Shown: positions 1 through 9,529, counted from the first letter of the stretch. The stretch: 64,000 nucleotides of DNA from Burkholderia vietnamiensis LMG 10929 (GCF_000959445.1 NZ_CP009632.1:496001-560000), one strand, 5' to 3'. Program-made: numbers and translations. The notes: generated by a model from the letters alone, not told the origin.

Positions 1-2
1 CG

Positions 3-722
3 GTCCGGTGCGCGCCGCACGTGATCGGCGTCGCACGCGACGCATTGTCGTGGATGCGCCGCGATATCGAGAACGAACTGAACAGCGCGAACGACAACCC
101 GCTGATCGACCCGGACGAAGGCTGCGTGCTGCACGGCGGCAATTTCTACGGCGGGCACATCGCGTTCGCGATGGACGCGCTCAAGACCGCGGTGGCCAAT
201 CTGGCGGACCTGATGGACCGCCAGCTCGCGCTGCTGGTCGACGACAAGTTCAGCAACGGCCTGCCGCGCAACCTGAGCGGCGCCGCGCCCGAGCGTGCGG
301 CGATCAACCACGGGTTCAAGGCCGTGCAGATTTCGTCTTCCGCATGGACGGCCGAAGCGCTGAAGCACACGATGCCGGCGAGCGTGTTCTCGCGTTCGAC
401 GGAATCGCACAATCAGGACAAGGTCAGCATGGGCACCATCGCCGCACGAGATTGCCTGCGCGTGCTGGCGCTCACCGAGCAGGTCGCCGCCGCGCACGTG
501 CTCGCGACCGTGCAGGCCGTGCGCTTGCGGCTGCGTGACGATCCGCACGCGCAGCTGACGCCGGCGCTGCGCGCGTTCGTCGACGACGTGGGCCGGCAAT
601 CGCCGCTCGTGGTCGAGGACCGGCCGCTCGAAGCGGAACTGCGTGCGCTGTGCGCACGGCTCGCCGCATGCGAACCGATCGGCGCATCGCGCGACGGCAT
701 CGCGCAGGAGGAGGCGGCATGA
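3..722 (+). CDS. HAL/PAL/TAL-family aromatic amino acid ammonia-lyase, C-terminal part (cut by window edge)
   Basis: C-terminal portion of a MIO-dependent ammonia-lyase; the gene begins upstream of the window, so the MIO Ala-Ser-Gly triad is not visible. Visible family signatures are NSANDNPLID near residue 20 of the readable part, the HGGNFYGG block after it, and the SNGLPRNL loop. In aryl-polyene and flexirubin clusters such an enzyme (often tyrosine-specific) supplies a coumarate-type aryl starter. Its TGA overlaps the next ATG by four bases, so it is translationally coupled to the thioesterase. Substrate (Tyr, Phe or His) is inferred from context only. Confidence 0.85.
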   Translation, partial: VRCAPHVIGVARDALSWMRRDIENELNSANDNPLIDPDEGCVLHGGNFYGGHIAFAMDALKTAVANLADLMDRQLALLVDDKFSNGLPRNLSGAAPERAAINHGFKAVQISSSAWTAEALKHTMPASVFSRSTESHNQDKVSMGTIAARDCLRVLALTEQVAAAHVLATVQAVRLRLRDDPHAQLTPALRAFVDDVGRQSPLVVEDRPLEAELRALCARLAACEPIGASRDGIAQEEAA

Positions 723-1147
723 ACGAAGCTCGTCCGGCGCTGACCGCGACGGCACGCGTCGAAGTGCTGTTTCACGACGTCGATGCGATGAACGTCTGCT
801 GGCACGGCCACTACCTCAAGTATTTCGAAAGCAGCCGCGCGGCACTGCTGCGCATGATCGACTACGACTATCCGACGATGCTGGCGTCCGGCTACATGTG
901 GCCGGTGGTCGAGGCGCACCTCAAGTACGTGCGTCCGGCCCTGTACGGCCAGCAGCTCGACGTGCGCGCGACGCTGCTCGAATTCGAGAACCGGCTGAAG
1001 ATCGGTTACGAGATCGTCGACGCCGCGACCGGCGAGCGTTTGACGAAGGGGTATACGGTGCAACTGGCCATCGACGCGACGACGCGCGAACTGCAGTTCG
1101 TGTCGCCGCCGGCCTTGATCGAACGGGTGCGTGCGCAATGGGCCTGA
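719..1147 (+). CDS. 4HBT-type (hot-dog) acyl thioesterase
   Basis: A 142-residue hot-dog thioesterase of the YbgC/4-hydroxybenzoyl-CoA type. The N-terminal third has the usual VLFHDVDAMNVCWHGHYLKYFE pattern, here with F-x-D-V-D and the HxxYLKYFE strand. The start overlaps the upstream stop as ATGA, which decides it over an ATG 69 bases earlier. Within this pigment operon it probably releases or edits acyl intermediates bound to ACP. The exact substrate is unknown. Confidence 0.82.
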   Translation: MNEARPALTATARVEVLFHDVDAMNVCWHGHYLKYFESSRAALLRMIDYDYPTMLASGYMWPVVEAHLKYVRPALYGQQLDVRATLLEFENRLKIGYEIVDAATGERLTKGYTVQLAIDATTRELQFVSPPALIERVRAQWA

Positions 1148-1803
1148 TGCTGCGCAACGGACGGCTCGTGACGATGTTCGCGGCCGCATGCCTGACGCTG
1201 GCCGGCGGCGCAGCCGTAGCCGCGCCGGCGTCGAGCGCGGCGGCGCAATCCGCGAATGCCGCGCTCGTGTCGAACATCGCCGCGCGGCTTGCGCGGGTCG
1301 GTGCGATCCGCGCGGAGTTTCGGCAGACCCAGACGCTGTCGGCGATGAAGCAGCCGCTCGTCAGCACCGGCTCGATGTTGTTCGATCGCCGGGCCGGCGT
1401 CGTGTGGCGGATCGAGACGCCGTACCGGGCGACTTACGTGATCACCGACGGCGGCGTGCGCGAGGTCGGCGCGGACGGACGCCTCGTCGCAGCCGGCGGC
1501 GGCCGCGGCGTCGCGCAGGTGTCGCGGATGATGCGCGACATGCTGGGCGGCGACCTGTCCGCGCTGTATGCGCAGTTCGACGTCGAAGCGAGCGGCACGC
1601 CCGAACGATGGCGGATGGTGTTGCGGCCGAACCAGCCGCAGCTCGCGCAGGCGGTGCGCGTGCTCGAAATGAGCGGCGGCGCGTATCTGGGCCGGCTCGA
1701 CATGACCTTCGCGAACGGCAACGCGAGCGCGCTGGAGTTTGCGCGGCCGACGCCGGTCGACGCACCGGCGCCGGCCGAGCGCGCATGGCTGGAGGCGCGC
1801 TGA
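1138..1803 (+). CDS. LolA-like outer-membrane lipoprotein carrier protein
   Basis: About 221 residues. The N-terminus has a hydrophobic signal peptide ending near AVAAPASS, followed by a LolA-like fold region (IRAEFRQTQTL, then GSMLFDRRAGVVWRIETPYRATYVI), the typical 'LFRRPGRFRWE' type strand of periplasmic LolA relatives. Such a protein accompanies aryl-polyene genes and probably helps move the lipid-linked product across the periplasm. It overlaps the thioesterase by ten bases; ATG at 1147 (TGATG junction) is an alternative start. It overlaps the MMPL gene by one base. Confidence 0.8.
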   Translation: MGLMLRNGRLVTMFAAACLTLAGGAAVAAPASSAAAQSANAALVSNIAARLARVGAIRAEFRQTQTLSAMKQPLVSTGSMLFDRRAGVVWRIETPYRATYVITDGGVREVGADGRLVAAGGGRGVAQVSRMMRDMLGGDLSALYAQFDVEASGTPERWRMVLRPNQPQLAQAVRVLEMSGGAYLGRLDMTFANGNASALEFARPTPVDAPAPAERAWLEAR

Positions 1804-4211
1804 TGAGCACGGCGCGCGACGTGAGCGGCGGCGCACCTGCACGCGCGCGACGGCGCTTGCTGTGCGGCGCGTGGCTGCTCGTCACGCTGGCTGCCGCGGC
1901 GATCATCCTGTGGCGCTTCAGCGGCGCGTCGCCGCTGCAGACGAACCTGCTCGCGCTGCTGCCGGCGACCGAGGCGAACCCGGTCGCGGAACGCGCGGTC
2001 GACCTGCTCGGCGACGCGCTCGGCAACCGCACCGTGTTCCTCGTCAGCGACCGCGACGCGGCTCGCGCGAAGGCCGCCGCGAAACGCTTCGGCGCGCGGC
2101 TCGCCGCGAGCGGCGCATTTCGTTCGGTGACCGTCGAGGTGCCGCCGTTCGACCTGTCGCAGATCGCGGCCACCTACATGCCCGCGCGCTTCGGCTTGCT
2201 GACCGATGCCGATCGCAAGTCGCTGGAGCGCGGCGACCCCGCGCTCGGCGAGCAACTGGCCCGGCGCCTCTATGCGCCGCCGGCCGACGGCCTGCAGACG
2301 CCCGTGGCCGACGATCCGTTCGGCTGGCTGCAGCACTGGCTCGGCGCGCTGCCGCTGGCGGCGTCGGATCTGTCGATGGAAGACGGCATGCTGGTGTCGC
2401 ATCGCGACGGCGCGACCGGCGTGCTCGTGATGACCTCGCTGCCGGGGTCGGCCTATGAATCGACGGTGCAGCACGCGGTACGCGTCGCGACGGACGATGC
2501 GCAACGTGCGCTCGCGGCCGACTTCGCCGGCGTTCGCGTCGACCGCGCCGGCGCCGTGTTCTACGCGCAAGCGGCGCGCGCGAGCGCCGAGCGCGACGTG
2601 CACGTGATCGGCGCGGTATCGCTGGCCGGCATCGCGCTGCTGCTGATGAGCGTGTTCCGTTCGCCGCGCCTGCTGGTGCTCGCGTTTGCGTCGACCGCGT
2701 TCGGCATCGTCTGCGCGCTCGCGGCGACGCTGCTCGTGTTCGGCAAGCTGCACCTGCTGACGCTGGTGTTCGGCGTGAGCCTGATCGGCGAGGCCGTCGA
2801 TTATTCGATCCAGTATTTCGTCGCGTATCTGTCGGCGGGGCCGCAATGGGATGCGCGCCGCGGCGCGGCGGCGGTGAGGCCGGCGCTCGCGGTCGCGCTC
2901 GCGACCAGTCTGCTCGGCTACGCGATCCTGATGTGGGTGCCGTTCCCGGCGCTCAAGCAGATCGCGTGCTTCGCGATCGTCGGCATCGCCTGCGCGTTCG
3001 CCGCGGTGACCGGCTTCCTGCCGCTGATGCTGACACGGCCGCCGCGGCGCGTGCCGGCGCGCGTGTTCGCGAACGCGGCCCGCTTGCTGCGCGGCTGGCA
3101 GTCGCTGCTGGCCGGCCGGCGCGCGGTGGCCGTCGCCGTGCTGGTGGCGCTGGTCGCCATCCCGGGCTGGGCATTGCTGAAAAGCGACGACGACGTTCAT
3201 CTGCTGATTCAGCGCGACGCGGATCTCGCGCGGCAGGAAAGCAGCATTCGCGCGGCGGTCGGCCTCGCGAACACCGCCCAGTTCTTCGTCGTTCAGGGCG
3301 CGTCCGACGAACAGGTGCTCGAGCGCTCGGAGGCGCTGATCGGCGCGCTCGATGCGCAGCGGCTCGGCCGCGTGCAGTCGATCGCGACGTTCGTGCCGTC
3401 GGCGCAGCGGCAGGCGCGCGACCGTGCGGTGCTCGCCACGCAGGTATTCGCCGATAGGGCTGCGTTGCGCGCGACGCTCGCGCACGCGGGCTTTCGCGAC
3501 GAGGTCGCCGACGCGTGGCTGCGCGCGTTCTCCGCCGACGCCGCGGCGACGCTGTCGGTCGACAGCTGGCTCGCGGCGCGCTGGTCGGCGCCGTTCCGGC
3601 ATCTGTGGCTCGGTCGAATCGACGGCGGCGCCGGCCCGGTCAGCGCGGCGCTCGCAATTCCCGAGCGCGTCGATGCGGCGAACGTCGCGACGTTCGCGGC
3701 CGTCGCGCGCACGTTGCCGGGCGTGTCGTGGGTCGACAAGGCCGCGAGCGTGTCGAGCCTGTTCGGCGCGTATCGCGTCGACAGCGGCCTGTGGCTGGCC
3801 GGTGCGCTCGTCGTGGTCGCCGCGCTGCTGATGTGGTGCTACGGCGTGCGCGGCGGCATCGCGACGACGTTGCCGGTCGTGTTCGCGATTGCGTTGACGC
3901 TCGCCGCGTTCGGCTATGCGCGCGTGCCGCTCACGCTGTTCAACTGGCTCGCGCTGATGCTGGTGCTCGGCGTGGGCGCGAACTACGCGGTGTTCCTGCG
4001 CGAAGGCTGCATGCGCGACGCGGCCGGCCTGGGCGCCGTATGGAGCGGCGTGCTGCTGTCGGCGGCCACGACGCTGCTGTCGTTCGGCATGCTCGGCGCG
4101 AGCGCGATGCCCGCGCTGCGCAGCTTCGGCACGACGCTCGCGCTGGGCATTGTCTTTTCGGTGCTGTTCGCACCGCTCGCCACGCCATCCGGCCAGGAGC
4201 GCCGCGCATGA
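1803..4211 (+). CDS. MMPL/RND-family inner-membrane exporter
   Basis: An 802-residue RND-superfamily membrane protein with the duplicated MMPL architecture: an N-terminal membrane helix (residues about 15-35), a large periplasmic loop, a helix bundle at about 255-400, a second loop, and a second bundle at about 660-795. The first bundle contains GVSLIGEAVDYSIQYF and the second VLGVGANYAVFLREG, the paired helix-4 motifs of the family. It is the likely exporter of the aryl-polyene lipid across the inner membrane, working with the LolA-like carrier upstream. The start is the ATG overlapping the preceding TGA; the open frame continues much further upstream but that part lies over lolA. Confidence 0.85.
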   Translation: MSTARDVSGGAPARARRRLLCGAWLLVTLAAAAIILWRFSGASPLQTNLLALLPATEANPVAERAVDLLGDALGNRTVFLVSDRDAARAKAAAKRFGARLAASGAFRSVTVEVPPFDLSQIAATYMPARFGLLTDADRKSLERGDPALGEQLARRLYAPPADGLQTPVADDPFGWLQHWLGALPLAASDLSMEDGMLVSHRDGATGVLVMTSLPGSAYESTVQHAVRVATDDAQRALAADFAGVRVDRAGAVFYAQAARASAERDVHVIGAVSLAGIALLLMSVFRSPRLLVLAFASTAFGIVCALAATLLVFGKLHLLTLVFGVSLIGEAVDYSIQYFVAYLSAGPQWDARRGAAAVRPALAVALATSLLGYAILMWVPFPALKQIACFAIVGIACAFAAVTGFLPLMLTRPPRRVPARVFANAARLLRGWQSLLAGRRAVAVAVLVALVAIPGWALLKSDDDVHLLIQRDADLARQESSIRAAVGLANTAQFFVVQGASDEQVLERSEALIGALDAQRLGRVQSIATFVPSAQRQARDRAVLATQVFADRAALRATLAHAGFRDEVADAWLRAFSADAAATLSVDSWLAARWSAPFRHLWLGRIDGGAGPVSAALAIPERVDAANVATFAAVARTLPGVSWVDKAASVSSLFGAYRVDSGLWLAGALVVVAALLMWCYGVRGGIATTLPVVFAIALTLAAFGYARVPLTLFNWLALMLVLGVGANYAVFLREGCMRDAAGLGAVWSGVLLSAATTLLSFGMLGASAMPALRSFGTTLALGIVFSVLFAPLATPSGQERRA

Positions 4212-5395
4212 ATTCGACTCGAACGACCGTCTACCTGTCGGCGCCCGGCATGATCAACGCGCTCGGCGCCACGACCGACGCGATCGTCGACGCCCTGGGC
4301 CGCGGGGTCGCGCCCGGGATGGCGCCGCGCGCTGATGCGCCGGCCGGCGGCTGGGTCGGGCGCGTGACCGCGCCGCTCGAGTGCGCGCCGCCGGCCGCGC
4401 TCGCGCATTTCGACTGCCGGAACAATCGGCTGTTGCTCGCGGCGCTCGCGCAGATCCAGCCGCTGGTCGACGCGGCGCTCGCGCGTTACGGCCCGCGCCG
4501 GATCGGCGTCGTGATCGGCACCAGCACGTCCGGCGTCGACGCGGCGGAACACGCGCTCGCACGACGTGCCGCGACCGGCGCGATGCCTGTCGGCTTCGAT
4601 TACCGGCAGATGGAGATCGGCACGGCCGCGCCGTTCGTGCGCGCGGTGCTCGGCGTGACCGGGCCGGCGTACACGCTGTCGACGGCCTGCACGTCGAGCG
4701 CGAAGGCATTTGCGGCCGCGCGCCGCCTGCTGCAGCTGAAGATCTGCGACGCGGCGATCGTCGGCGGCGCCGATTCGCTGTGCGAGCTGACGCTGCAGGG
4801 CTTCGCGTCGCTGGAATCGGTCAGCCCCGGCCGCGCCAATCCGATGAGCCGCAACCGCAACGGCATCAACATCGGCGAAGGCGCCGCGCTGTTCGTGATG
4901 AGCCGCGACGAAGCGGCGATCCGGCTGGCCGGCGTCGGCGAGTCGAGCGATGCGCACCATATCTCGGCGCCCGACCCGGCCGGCCACGGCGCGGAAGACG
5001 CGTTGCGCGCGGCGCTCGCGGACGCCGGCGTGGCGGCATCCGCGATCGGCTACGTGAACCTGCACGCGACGGCGACGCGCCTGAACGACGAAATGGAAGC
5101 CGACGTCACCGCCCGGGTGTTTCCGCACGGCGTGCCGGCGAGCGGCACCAAGCCGCTGACGGGCCACATGCTCGGTGCGGCGGGTGCGACCGAGCTCGGC
5201 TTCGGCTGGCTGACGCTGGCGCGCCGGATCGCGCTGCCGGCCCACGTGTGGGACGGCGAGCACGACCCGGCGCTGCCGGCGCTCGACCTCGTGCGCGACG
5301 AACGGCGGCTGGCCGGCGACGCAGCGGGACGCTACGTGATGAGCAATTCGTTTGCATTCGGCGGCAGCAATGCCAGCCTGATTCTGGGGACCTGA
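4208..5395 (+). CDS. Beta-ketoacyl-ACP synthase (first of three)
   Basis: A 395-residue thiolase-fold ketosynthase. The catalytic triad is readable: Cys in STACTSSAKAF, first His in VNLHATATRLND, and Lys/His in TKPLTGHMLGAAGATE. It is coupled to the MMPL gene by an ATGA overlap. In aryl-polyene systems ketosynthases elongate the polyene with malonyl units. Sequence is divergent from the two ketosynthases downstream, so it probably has a distinct role such as priming or acting as a heterodimer partner. Confidence 0.85.
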   Translation: MNSTRTTVYLSAPGMINALGATTDAIVDALGRGVAPGMAPRADAPAGGWVGRVTAPLECAPPAALAHFDCRNNRLLLAALAQIQPLVDAALARYGPRRIGVVIGTSTSGVDAAEHALARRAATGAMPVGFDYRQMEIGTAAPFVRAVLGVTGPAYTLSTACTSSAKAFAAARRLLQLKICDAAIVGGADSLCELTLQGFASLESVSPGRANPMSRNRNGINIGEGAALFVMSRDEAAIRLAGVGESSDAHHISAPDPAGHGAEDALRAALADAGVAASAIGYVNLHATATRLNDEMEADVTARVFPHGVPASGTKPLTGHMLGAAGATELGFGWLTLARRIALPAHVWDGEHDPALPALDLVRDERRLAGDAAGRYVMSNSFAFGGSNASLILGT

Positions 5396-5396
5396 C

Positions 5397-5900
5397 ATGG
5401 ATGCCGGACCATTGACCGATGCGCTGCACGCGGGCGCGGACATCGCGGTCTGCGACGTACCGGAGGTGTTGCCGCATCGCGGCACGATGCTGTTGCTCGA
5501 TGCGATCGAGCGCTGCTCGGAAACCGGCATCGAGGTGCGCGCGACCGTGCGCCGCGATGCATGGTATGCGGACGGCAACGGCGCGATGCCGGCATGGATC
5601 GGCATCGAGCTGATGGCGCAGGCGATCGCCGCGCACGTCGGCCTGCTCGCCGCCCATGCGGGCGGCCGCGCGAAGCCCGGCGTGCTGCTCGGCGCGAACC
5701 GCTATGTCGCGCATCGCCCGGCGTTCGGCGCGGATACGGTGCTGCGCATCGTCGCGCGCGAACTGCTGCGCGGCGACGAAGGGCACGGCGCGTACGACTG
5801 CGCGATCCATGCCGACGGCGGCTGTTACGCGGAAGCGGTCGTCAAGGTGTACCAACCGCAGGACTTTCAATCTTTCATCGAAGGGAGCTTCAATTCATGA
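5397..5900 (+). CDS. ApeP-like 3-hydroxyacyl-ACP dehydratase (hot-dog)
   Basis: A 167-residue FabZ/FabA-like hot-dog protein. The N-terminal LPHRGTMLLLD block matches the family LPHRxPxLLLD motif (His is catalytic), and PAWIGIELMAQAIAAHVGL carries the conserved E-x-x-A-Q-x helix. Expected role: dehydration of 3-hydroxyacyl-ACP to leave the conjugated double bond of the polyene. It starts one base after the ketosynthase stop and overlaps the ketoreductase start as ATGA. Confidence 0.83.
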   Translation: MDAGPLTDALHAGADIAVCDVPEVLPHRGTMLLLDAIERCSETGIEVRATVRRDAWYADGNGAMPAWIGIELMAQAIAAHVGLLAAHAGGRAKPGVLLGANRYVAHRPAFGADTVLRIVARELLRGDEGHGAYDCAIHADGGCYAEAVVKVYQPQDFQSFIEGSFNS

Positions 5901-6622
5901 CTCGGCGAGTTCTCGTGACAGGCGCGAGCCGCGGCATCGGCCGCGCCGTGGCAATGCGCGTGGCGTCCGACGGTTTCGCCGTGACGGTTCATTGCCGCAG
6001 CGGGCGCGCGGACGCGGAGGCCGTCGCCGAGACGATTCGCGCGCAGGGCGGCACGGCGAGCGTGCTGCAGTTCGACGTGCGTGATCGCGCGGAATGCCGG
6101 CGTGCGCTGGAAGCCGACGTCGCAGCGAACGGCGCGTACTACGGCATCGTCTGCAACGCGGGCGTGACGCGCGACGGCGCGTTTCCCGCGCTGTCCGAAG
6201 AGGACTGGGACATCGTGATCGAAACCGGCCTCGACGGGTTCTACAACGTCGTTCATCCGCTGACCATGCCGATGGTGCGCCTGCGCGGCGGCGGGCGCAT
6301 CGTGACGATCGCGTCCGTGTCGGGCGTGATGGGCAATCGCGGCCAGGTCAATTACAGCGCCGCGAAGGCCGGCCTGATCGGCGCGACCAAGGCGCTGGCC
6401 GTCGAGCTGGCATCGCGCAGGATCACGGTCAACTGCGTCGCGCCCGGGCTGGTGGATACCGGCATGCTGGGCGAGGTGCCGCTCGAGCACGCCCTGAAGA
6501 CGGTGCCGATGGGCCGCGTCGGTCAGCCCGACGAAGTCGCGGCGGTGGTGGGCTTCCTGATGTCGGATGCGGCGAGCTACGTCACCCGGCAAGTGATCGG
6601 CGTCAACGGCGGGATGGTGTGA
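5897..6622 (+). CDS. 3-oxoacyl-ACP reductase, FabG-like SDR
   Basis: A 241-residue short-chain dehydrogenase/reductase. The N-terminal Rossmann motif is TGASRGIG; NAGVTRDG follows at about residue 82; the catalytic Ser/Tyr/Lys are in SVSGVMG and YSAAKAG. Length and motifs match FabG. It reduces the beta-keto group during polyene elongation. A Shine-Dalgarno AGGGAG precedes the ATG, which also overlaps the upstream stop. Confidence 0.88.
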   Translation: MTRRVLVTGASRGIGRAVAMRVASDGFAVTVHCRSGRADAEAVAETIRAQGGTASVLQFDVRDRAECRRALEADVAANGAYYGIVCNAGVTRDGAFPALSEEDWDIVIETGLDGFYNVVHPLTMPMVRLRGGGRIVTIASVSGVMGNRGQVNYSAAKAGLIGATKALAVELASRRITVNCVAPGLVDTGMLGEVPLEHALKTVPMGRVGQPDEVAAVVGFLMSDAASYVTRQVIGVNGGMV

Positions 6623-7851
6623 TGAAGCGAGTGGTCGTGACGGGGATGGGCGGCGTGACCGCCTTCGGCCAGCACTGGCACGAGATCGACGCGCGCCTGC
6701 GCGAGCGGCGCAATGCGGTGCGGCGCATGCCGGAATGGGATTGCTACGAAGCGCTGCATACGCGGCTCGCGTGTCCGTTGCCGGCGTTCGAAGTGCCGAA
6801 GTCCTATCCGCGCAAGAAGACGCGCTCGATGGGGCCGGTGTCGATGTATGCGGTGCGCGCGAGCGAACTGGCGCTGGCGGACGCGCGGCTGACCGACGAT
6901 CCGACGATCCGCGACGGCCGGATGGGCGTCGCGTACGGGTCGTCGTCGGGCTCGGTCGAGCCGATCCGCGCGTTCGGCACGATGATCGAAACGGGCTCGA
7001 TGCGCGACGTCACGTCGAACAGCTACGTGCAGATGATGCCGCATACGACCGCGGTCAACGTCAGCCTGTTCTGGGATCTGAAAGGGCGCATCGTGCCGAC
7101 TTCGTCCGCATGCGCGTCGGGCAGTCAGGCGATCGGCTACGCGTACGAAGCGATTGCGACGGGCAAGCAGGCCCTGATGCTCGCGGGCGGCGCGGAAGAA
7201 CTGTCGGGCCCCGCGGTGGCGGTGTTCGATACGCTGTACGCGACCAGCACGCGCAACGAGACGCCCGACCTGACGCCGCGCCCGTTCGATGCGGCTCGCG
7301 ACGGCCTGGTGGTCGGCGAAGGCGCGGCGACGCTGGTGCTCGAGGAATACGAACACGCGAAGGCGCGCGGCGCGACGATCCACGCCGAGATCGTCGGGTT
7401 CGGCTGCAATTCCGACGGCGCGCACATCACGCAGCCGACCGCCGACACGATGGCGATCGCGATGCGGCTCGCACTCGGCGATGCGGGGCTCGACGCCGGC
7501 GCGATCGGCTACGTCAACGCGCACGGCACGTCGACCGACCGGGGCGACGTGGCCGAGAGCCATGCGACGGCGTCGGTGTTCGGCGAGCGCATGCCGATCA
7601 GTTCGCTGAAGAGCTATGTCGGCCACACGCTCGGCGCGTGCGGCGCGCTCGAGGCGTGGTGGACGATCGAGATGATGAAGCGCAACTGGTATGTGCCCAC
7701 GCTCAATCTCGAGACGGTCGACCCGGCCTGCGCGTCGCTCGACTACATCGTCGGCGACGCTCGCCCGATCGATGCGGAATTCGTGATGAGCAACAACTTC
7801 GCGTTCGGCGGGATCAACACGTCGTTGATCTTCCGGCGGATGGCGCCGTGA
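6622..7851 (+). CDS. Beta-ketoacyl-ACP synthase II-like (second of three)
   Basis: A 409-residue FabF-like ketosynthase with intact active site: Cys in TSSACASGSQAIG, His in VNAHGTSTDRGD, and the K-x-x-x-GHTLGACG segment with Lys and second His. FNNFAFGGINTS-like C-terminal glycine-rich end is present. It is the most canonical elongating ketosynthase of the cluster. It overlaps fabG-like by one base (TGATG) and the next ketosynthase by four (GTGA). Confidence 0.88.
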   Translation: MKRVVVTGMGGVTAFGQHWHEIDARLRERRNAVRRMPEWDCYEALHTRLACPLPAFEVPKSYPRKKTRSMGPVSMYAVRASELALADARLTDDPTIRDGRMGVAYGSSSGSVEPIRAFGTMIETGSMRDVTSNSYVQMMPHTTAVNVSLFWDLKGRIVPTSSACASGSQAIGYAYEAIATGKQALMLAGGAEELSGPAVAVFDTLYATSTRNETPDLTPRPFDAARDGLVVGEGAATLVLEEYEHAKARGATIHAEIVGFGCNSDGAHITQPTADTMAIAMRLALGDAGLDAGAIGYVNAHGTSTDRGDVAESHATASVFGERMPISSLKSYVGHTLGACGALEAWWTIEMMKRNWYVPTLNLETVDPACASLDYIVGDARPIDAEFVMSNNFAFGGINTSLIFRRMAP

Positions 7852-9071
7852 CGACGCGCGTCGTCGTCACGGGGCTCGGCATCGTGTCGTGCCTCGGCAA
7901 TTCGCTCGATGCCGTGTCGGCCGCGCTGCGCGCCGGCCGCTCGGGCGTGACGCAGGTGCCGGCGTGGCGCGATCGCGGCTTTCGCAGCCAGGTCGCGGGC
8001 GTGGCGTCCGTCGCCGCGGCGGCGCGCTTCGCGCGCAAGCACGAACGCTTCATGGGCGACACGGCGCGCTTTGCCGCGCATGCGGCCGCGGCCGCGCTGG
8101 ACGATGCGGGCCTCGACCCGGCCGCGCTGCGCTCGCCGCGCGCCGGCGCGATCGTCGGCTCCGGCATCGGATCGATCGCCGATTACGACGACGCGATGGC
8201 CGTCGCGCAGCAGCGCGGCATCGACCGGACGCCGCCCTACGTCGTGCCGAGGGCGATGAGCAGCACGGCGTCGGCATGCGTGGCGCAGCTGTACGGCATC
8301 GAGGGCGTGTCGTACTCGCCGTCGTCCGCGTGCACGAGCGGCGCGCTCGCGATCGGCCACGCGATGCAATTGATCCGCCACGGCTGCCAGGACGTCGTGC
8401 TGGCCGGCGGCAGCGACGCGCTGCACGACAACATGACGTTGATGTTCGACGCGATGGGCGTGCTGTCGAGCGGTTTCAACGACACGCCGGACAGCGCGTC
8501 GCGCCCGTATGCGCTCGACCGCGACGGCTTCGTGATCGCGTCGGGCGCGGGCCTGCTCGTGCTCGAATCGCTCGACCATGCGCGCTCGCGCGGCGCGCGG
8601 ATTTATGCGGAGGTGAGCGGGTTCGGGCAATGCACGGACAACGCCGGCATGGCGACGCCGCATGCGCGCGGTATCGCCCGCGCGATGCGCGATGCGGTCG
8701 AAGCCGGCGGCGGACGGCGCCCGGACTACGTCAATACGCACGCGCCGTCGACCCAGCCCGGCGACGTCGAGGAGCTGCAGGCGCTGCGCGACGTGTTCGG
8801 CGCCGATGTCCCGGCGTTCTCGTCGACGAAAGGAATGACGGGCCATCCGCTCGGCGCGAGCGGCGCACATGAAGCGATCTACACGATGCTGATGATGCGC
8901 GACGGTTTCGTCGCGGGAACGGCCGTCGCCGGCCGCCCCGATCCCGCCGTCGCCGGCATGCCGCTCGTGCGCGACGCGCGCGACGCGACGATCGGCCGCG
9001 CGCTGTCGGTTTCGTTCGGCTTCGGCGGCAGTTGTACGAGTGTGTTGTTGGACGCCTGGAAGGGCGATTGA
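7848..9071 (+). CDS. Beta-ketoacyl-ACP synthase (third of three)
   Basis: A 407-residue ketosynthase starting at GTG in a GTGA overlap with the preceding stop. In this position aryl-polyene clusters often have a chain-length factor lacking Cys, but here the Cys (SSACTSGALAIG), His (VNTHAPSTQPGD) and Lys/His (TKGMTGHPLGASG) are all visible, so it looks catalytically competent. The Pro after NTHA replaces the more usual Gly. It likely pairs with the upstream ketosynthase. Confidence 0.85.
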   Translation: MTTRVVVTGLGIVSCLGNSLDAVSAALRAGRSGVTQVPAWRDRGFRSQVAGVASVAAAARFARKHERFMGDTARFAAHAAAAALDDAGLDPAALRSPRAGAIVGSGIGSIADYDDAMAVAQQRGIDRTPPYVVPRAMSSTASACVAQLYGIEGVSYSPSSACTSGALAIGHAMQLIRHGCQDVVLAGGSDALHDNMTLMFDAMGVLSSGFNDTPDSASRPYALDRDGFVIASGAGLLVLESLDHARSRGARIYAEVSGFGQCTDNAGMATPHARGIARAMRDAVEAGGGRRPDYVNTHAPSTQPGDVEELQALRDVFGADVPAFSSTKGMTGHPLGASGAHEAIYTMLMMRDGFVAGTAVAGRPDPAVAGMPLVRDARDATIGRALSVSFGFGGSCTSVLLDAWKGD

Positions 9072-9103
9072 TCTGAACCTGATGAGCTGAGAGGGCGATA
9101 ACC

Positions 9104-9529
9104 ATGAAACAAGCAGGACTTCTGGCCGGCGTGCTGGCCGCGGCCGCGTTGCTGACGGGGTGCGGCACGGTGGTGCGTTCGCTGCCTTTGCCGGCAGCGG
9201 CGACGGCGGCGGACAGCAGCGGCGTCGCGGTCTACTTCGGTGCACAGCCGCATCCGGACGTGAAGGCCGTCATCGGCCCGCATTCGGCGTCCGTGCGCGT
9301 GCAGCGCGGCACGCTGAACGAGCAGCCGACCTGCGAGCTGGCGCTCGCCGAGGCATTGAACCGCCTTCGCACCTATGCGAAGAATCATGGCGGCGACGCG
9401 GTCATCAACGTGACGACGCGCTTTCACGAGAACCAGTCGAATTCGACCACCGGCTATACGTGCGGCGTGAGCCCCAGCGCGGGCGCGATCGCCGTGTCGG
9501 GCGATGTCGTGAAACTGAACGTCCGATAA
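9104..9529 (+). CDS. Small outer-membrane lipoprotein, paralogue A
   Basis: A 141-residue predicted lipoprotein: hydrophobic leader with lipobox LTGC at residues about 17-20, then a compact domain with VAVYFGAQPHP, a conserved Cys in QPTCELALAEAL, GGDAVINVTTRF, and a second Cys in GYTCGVSP. It is clearly homologous to the next gene. Proteins of this type are often misannotated as 'excinuclease ABC subunit A' and occur beside aryl-polyene genes; function unknown. A GAGAGG Shine-Dalgarno precedes the ATG. Confidence 0.75.
   Translation: MKQAGLLAGVLAAAALLTGCGTVVRSLPLPAAATAADSSGVAVYFGAQPHPDVKAVIGPHSASVRVQRGTLNEQPTCELALAEALNRLRTYAKNHGGDAVINVTTRFHENQSNSTTGYTCGVSPSAGAIAVSGDVVKLNVR

Noticed and set aside
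1131..1802. N-terminal extension of the MMPL frame
   Set aside because: It lies entirely over the lolA-like gene in another frame, is Arg-rich without features, and a coupled ATG exists at 1803.
1434..3602. 722-codon minus-strand open frame
   Set aside because: Shadow of the lolA-like and MMPL genes caused by high GC; no domains.
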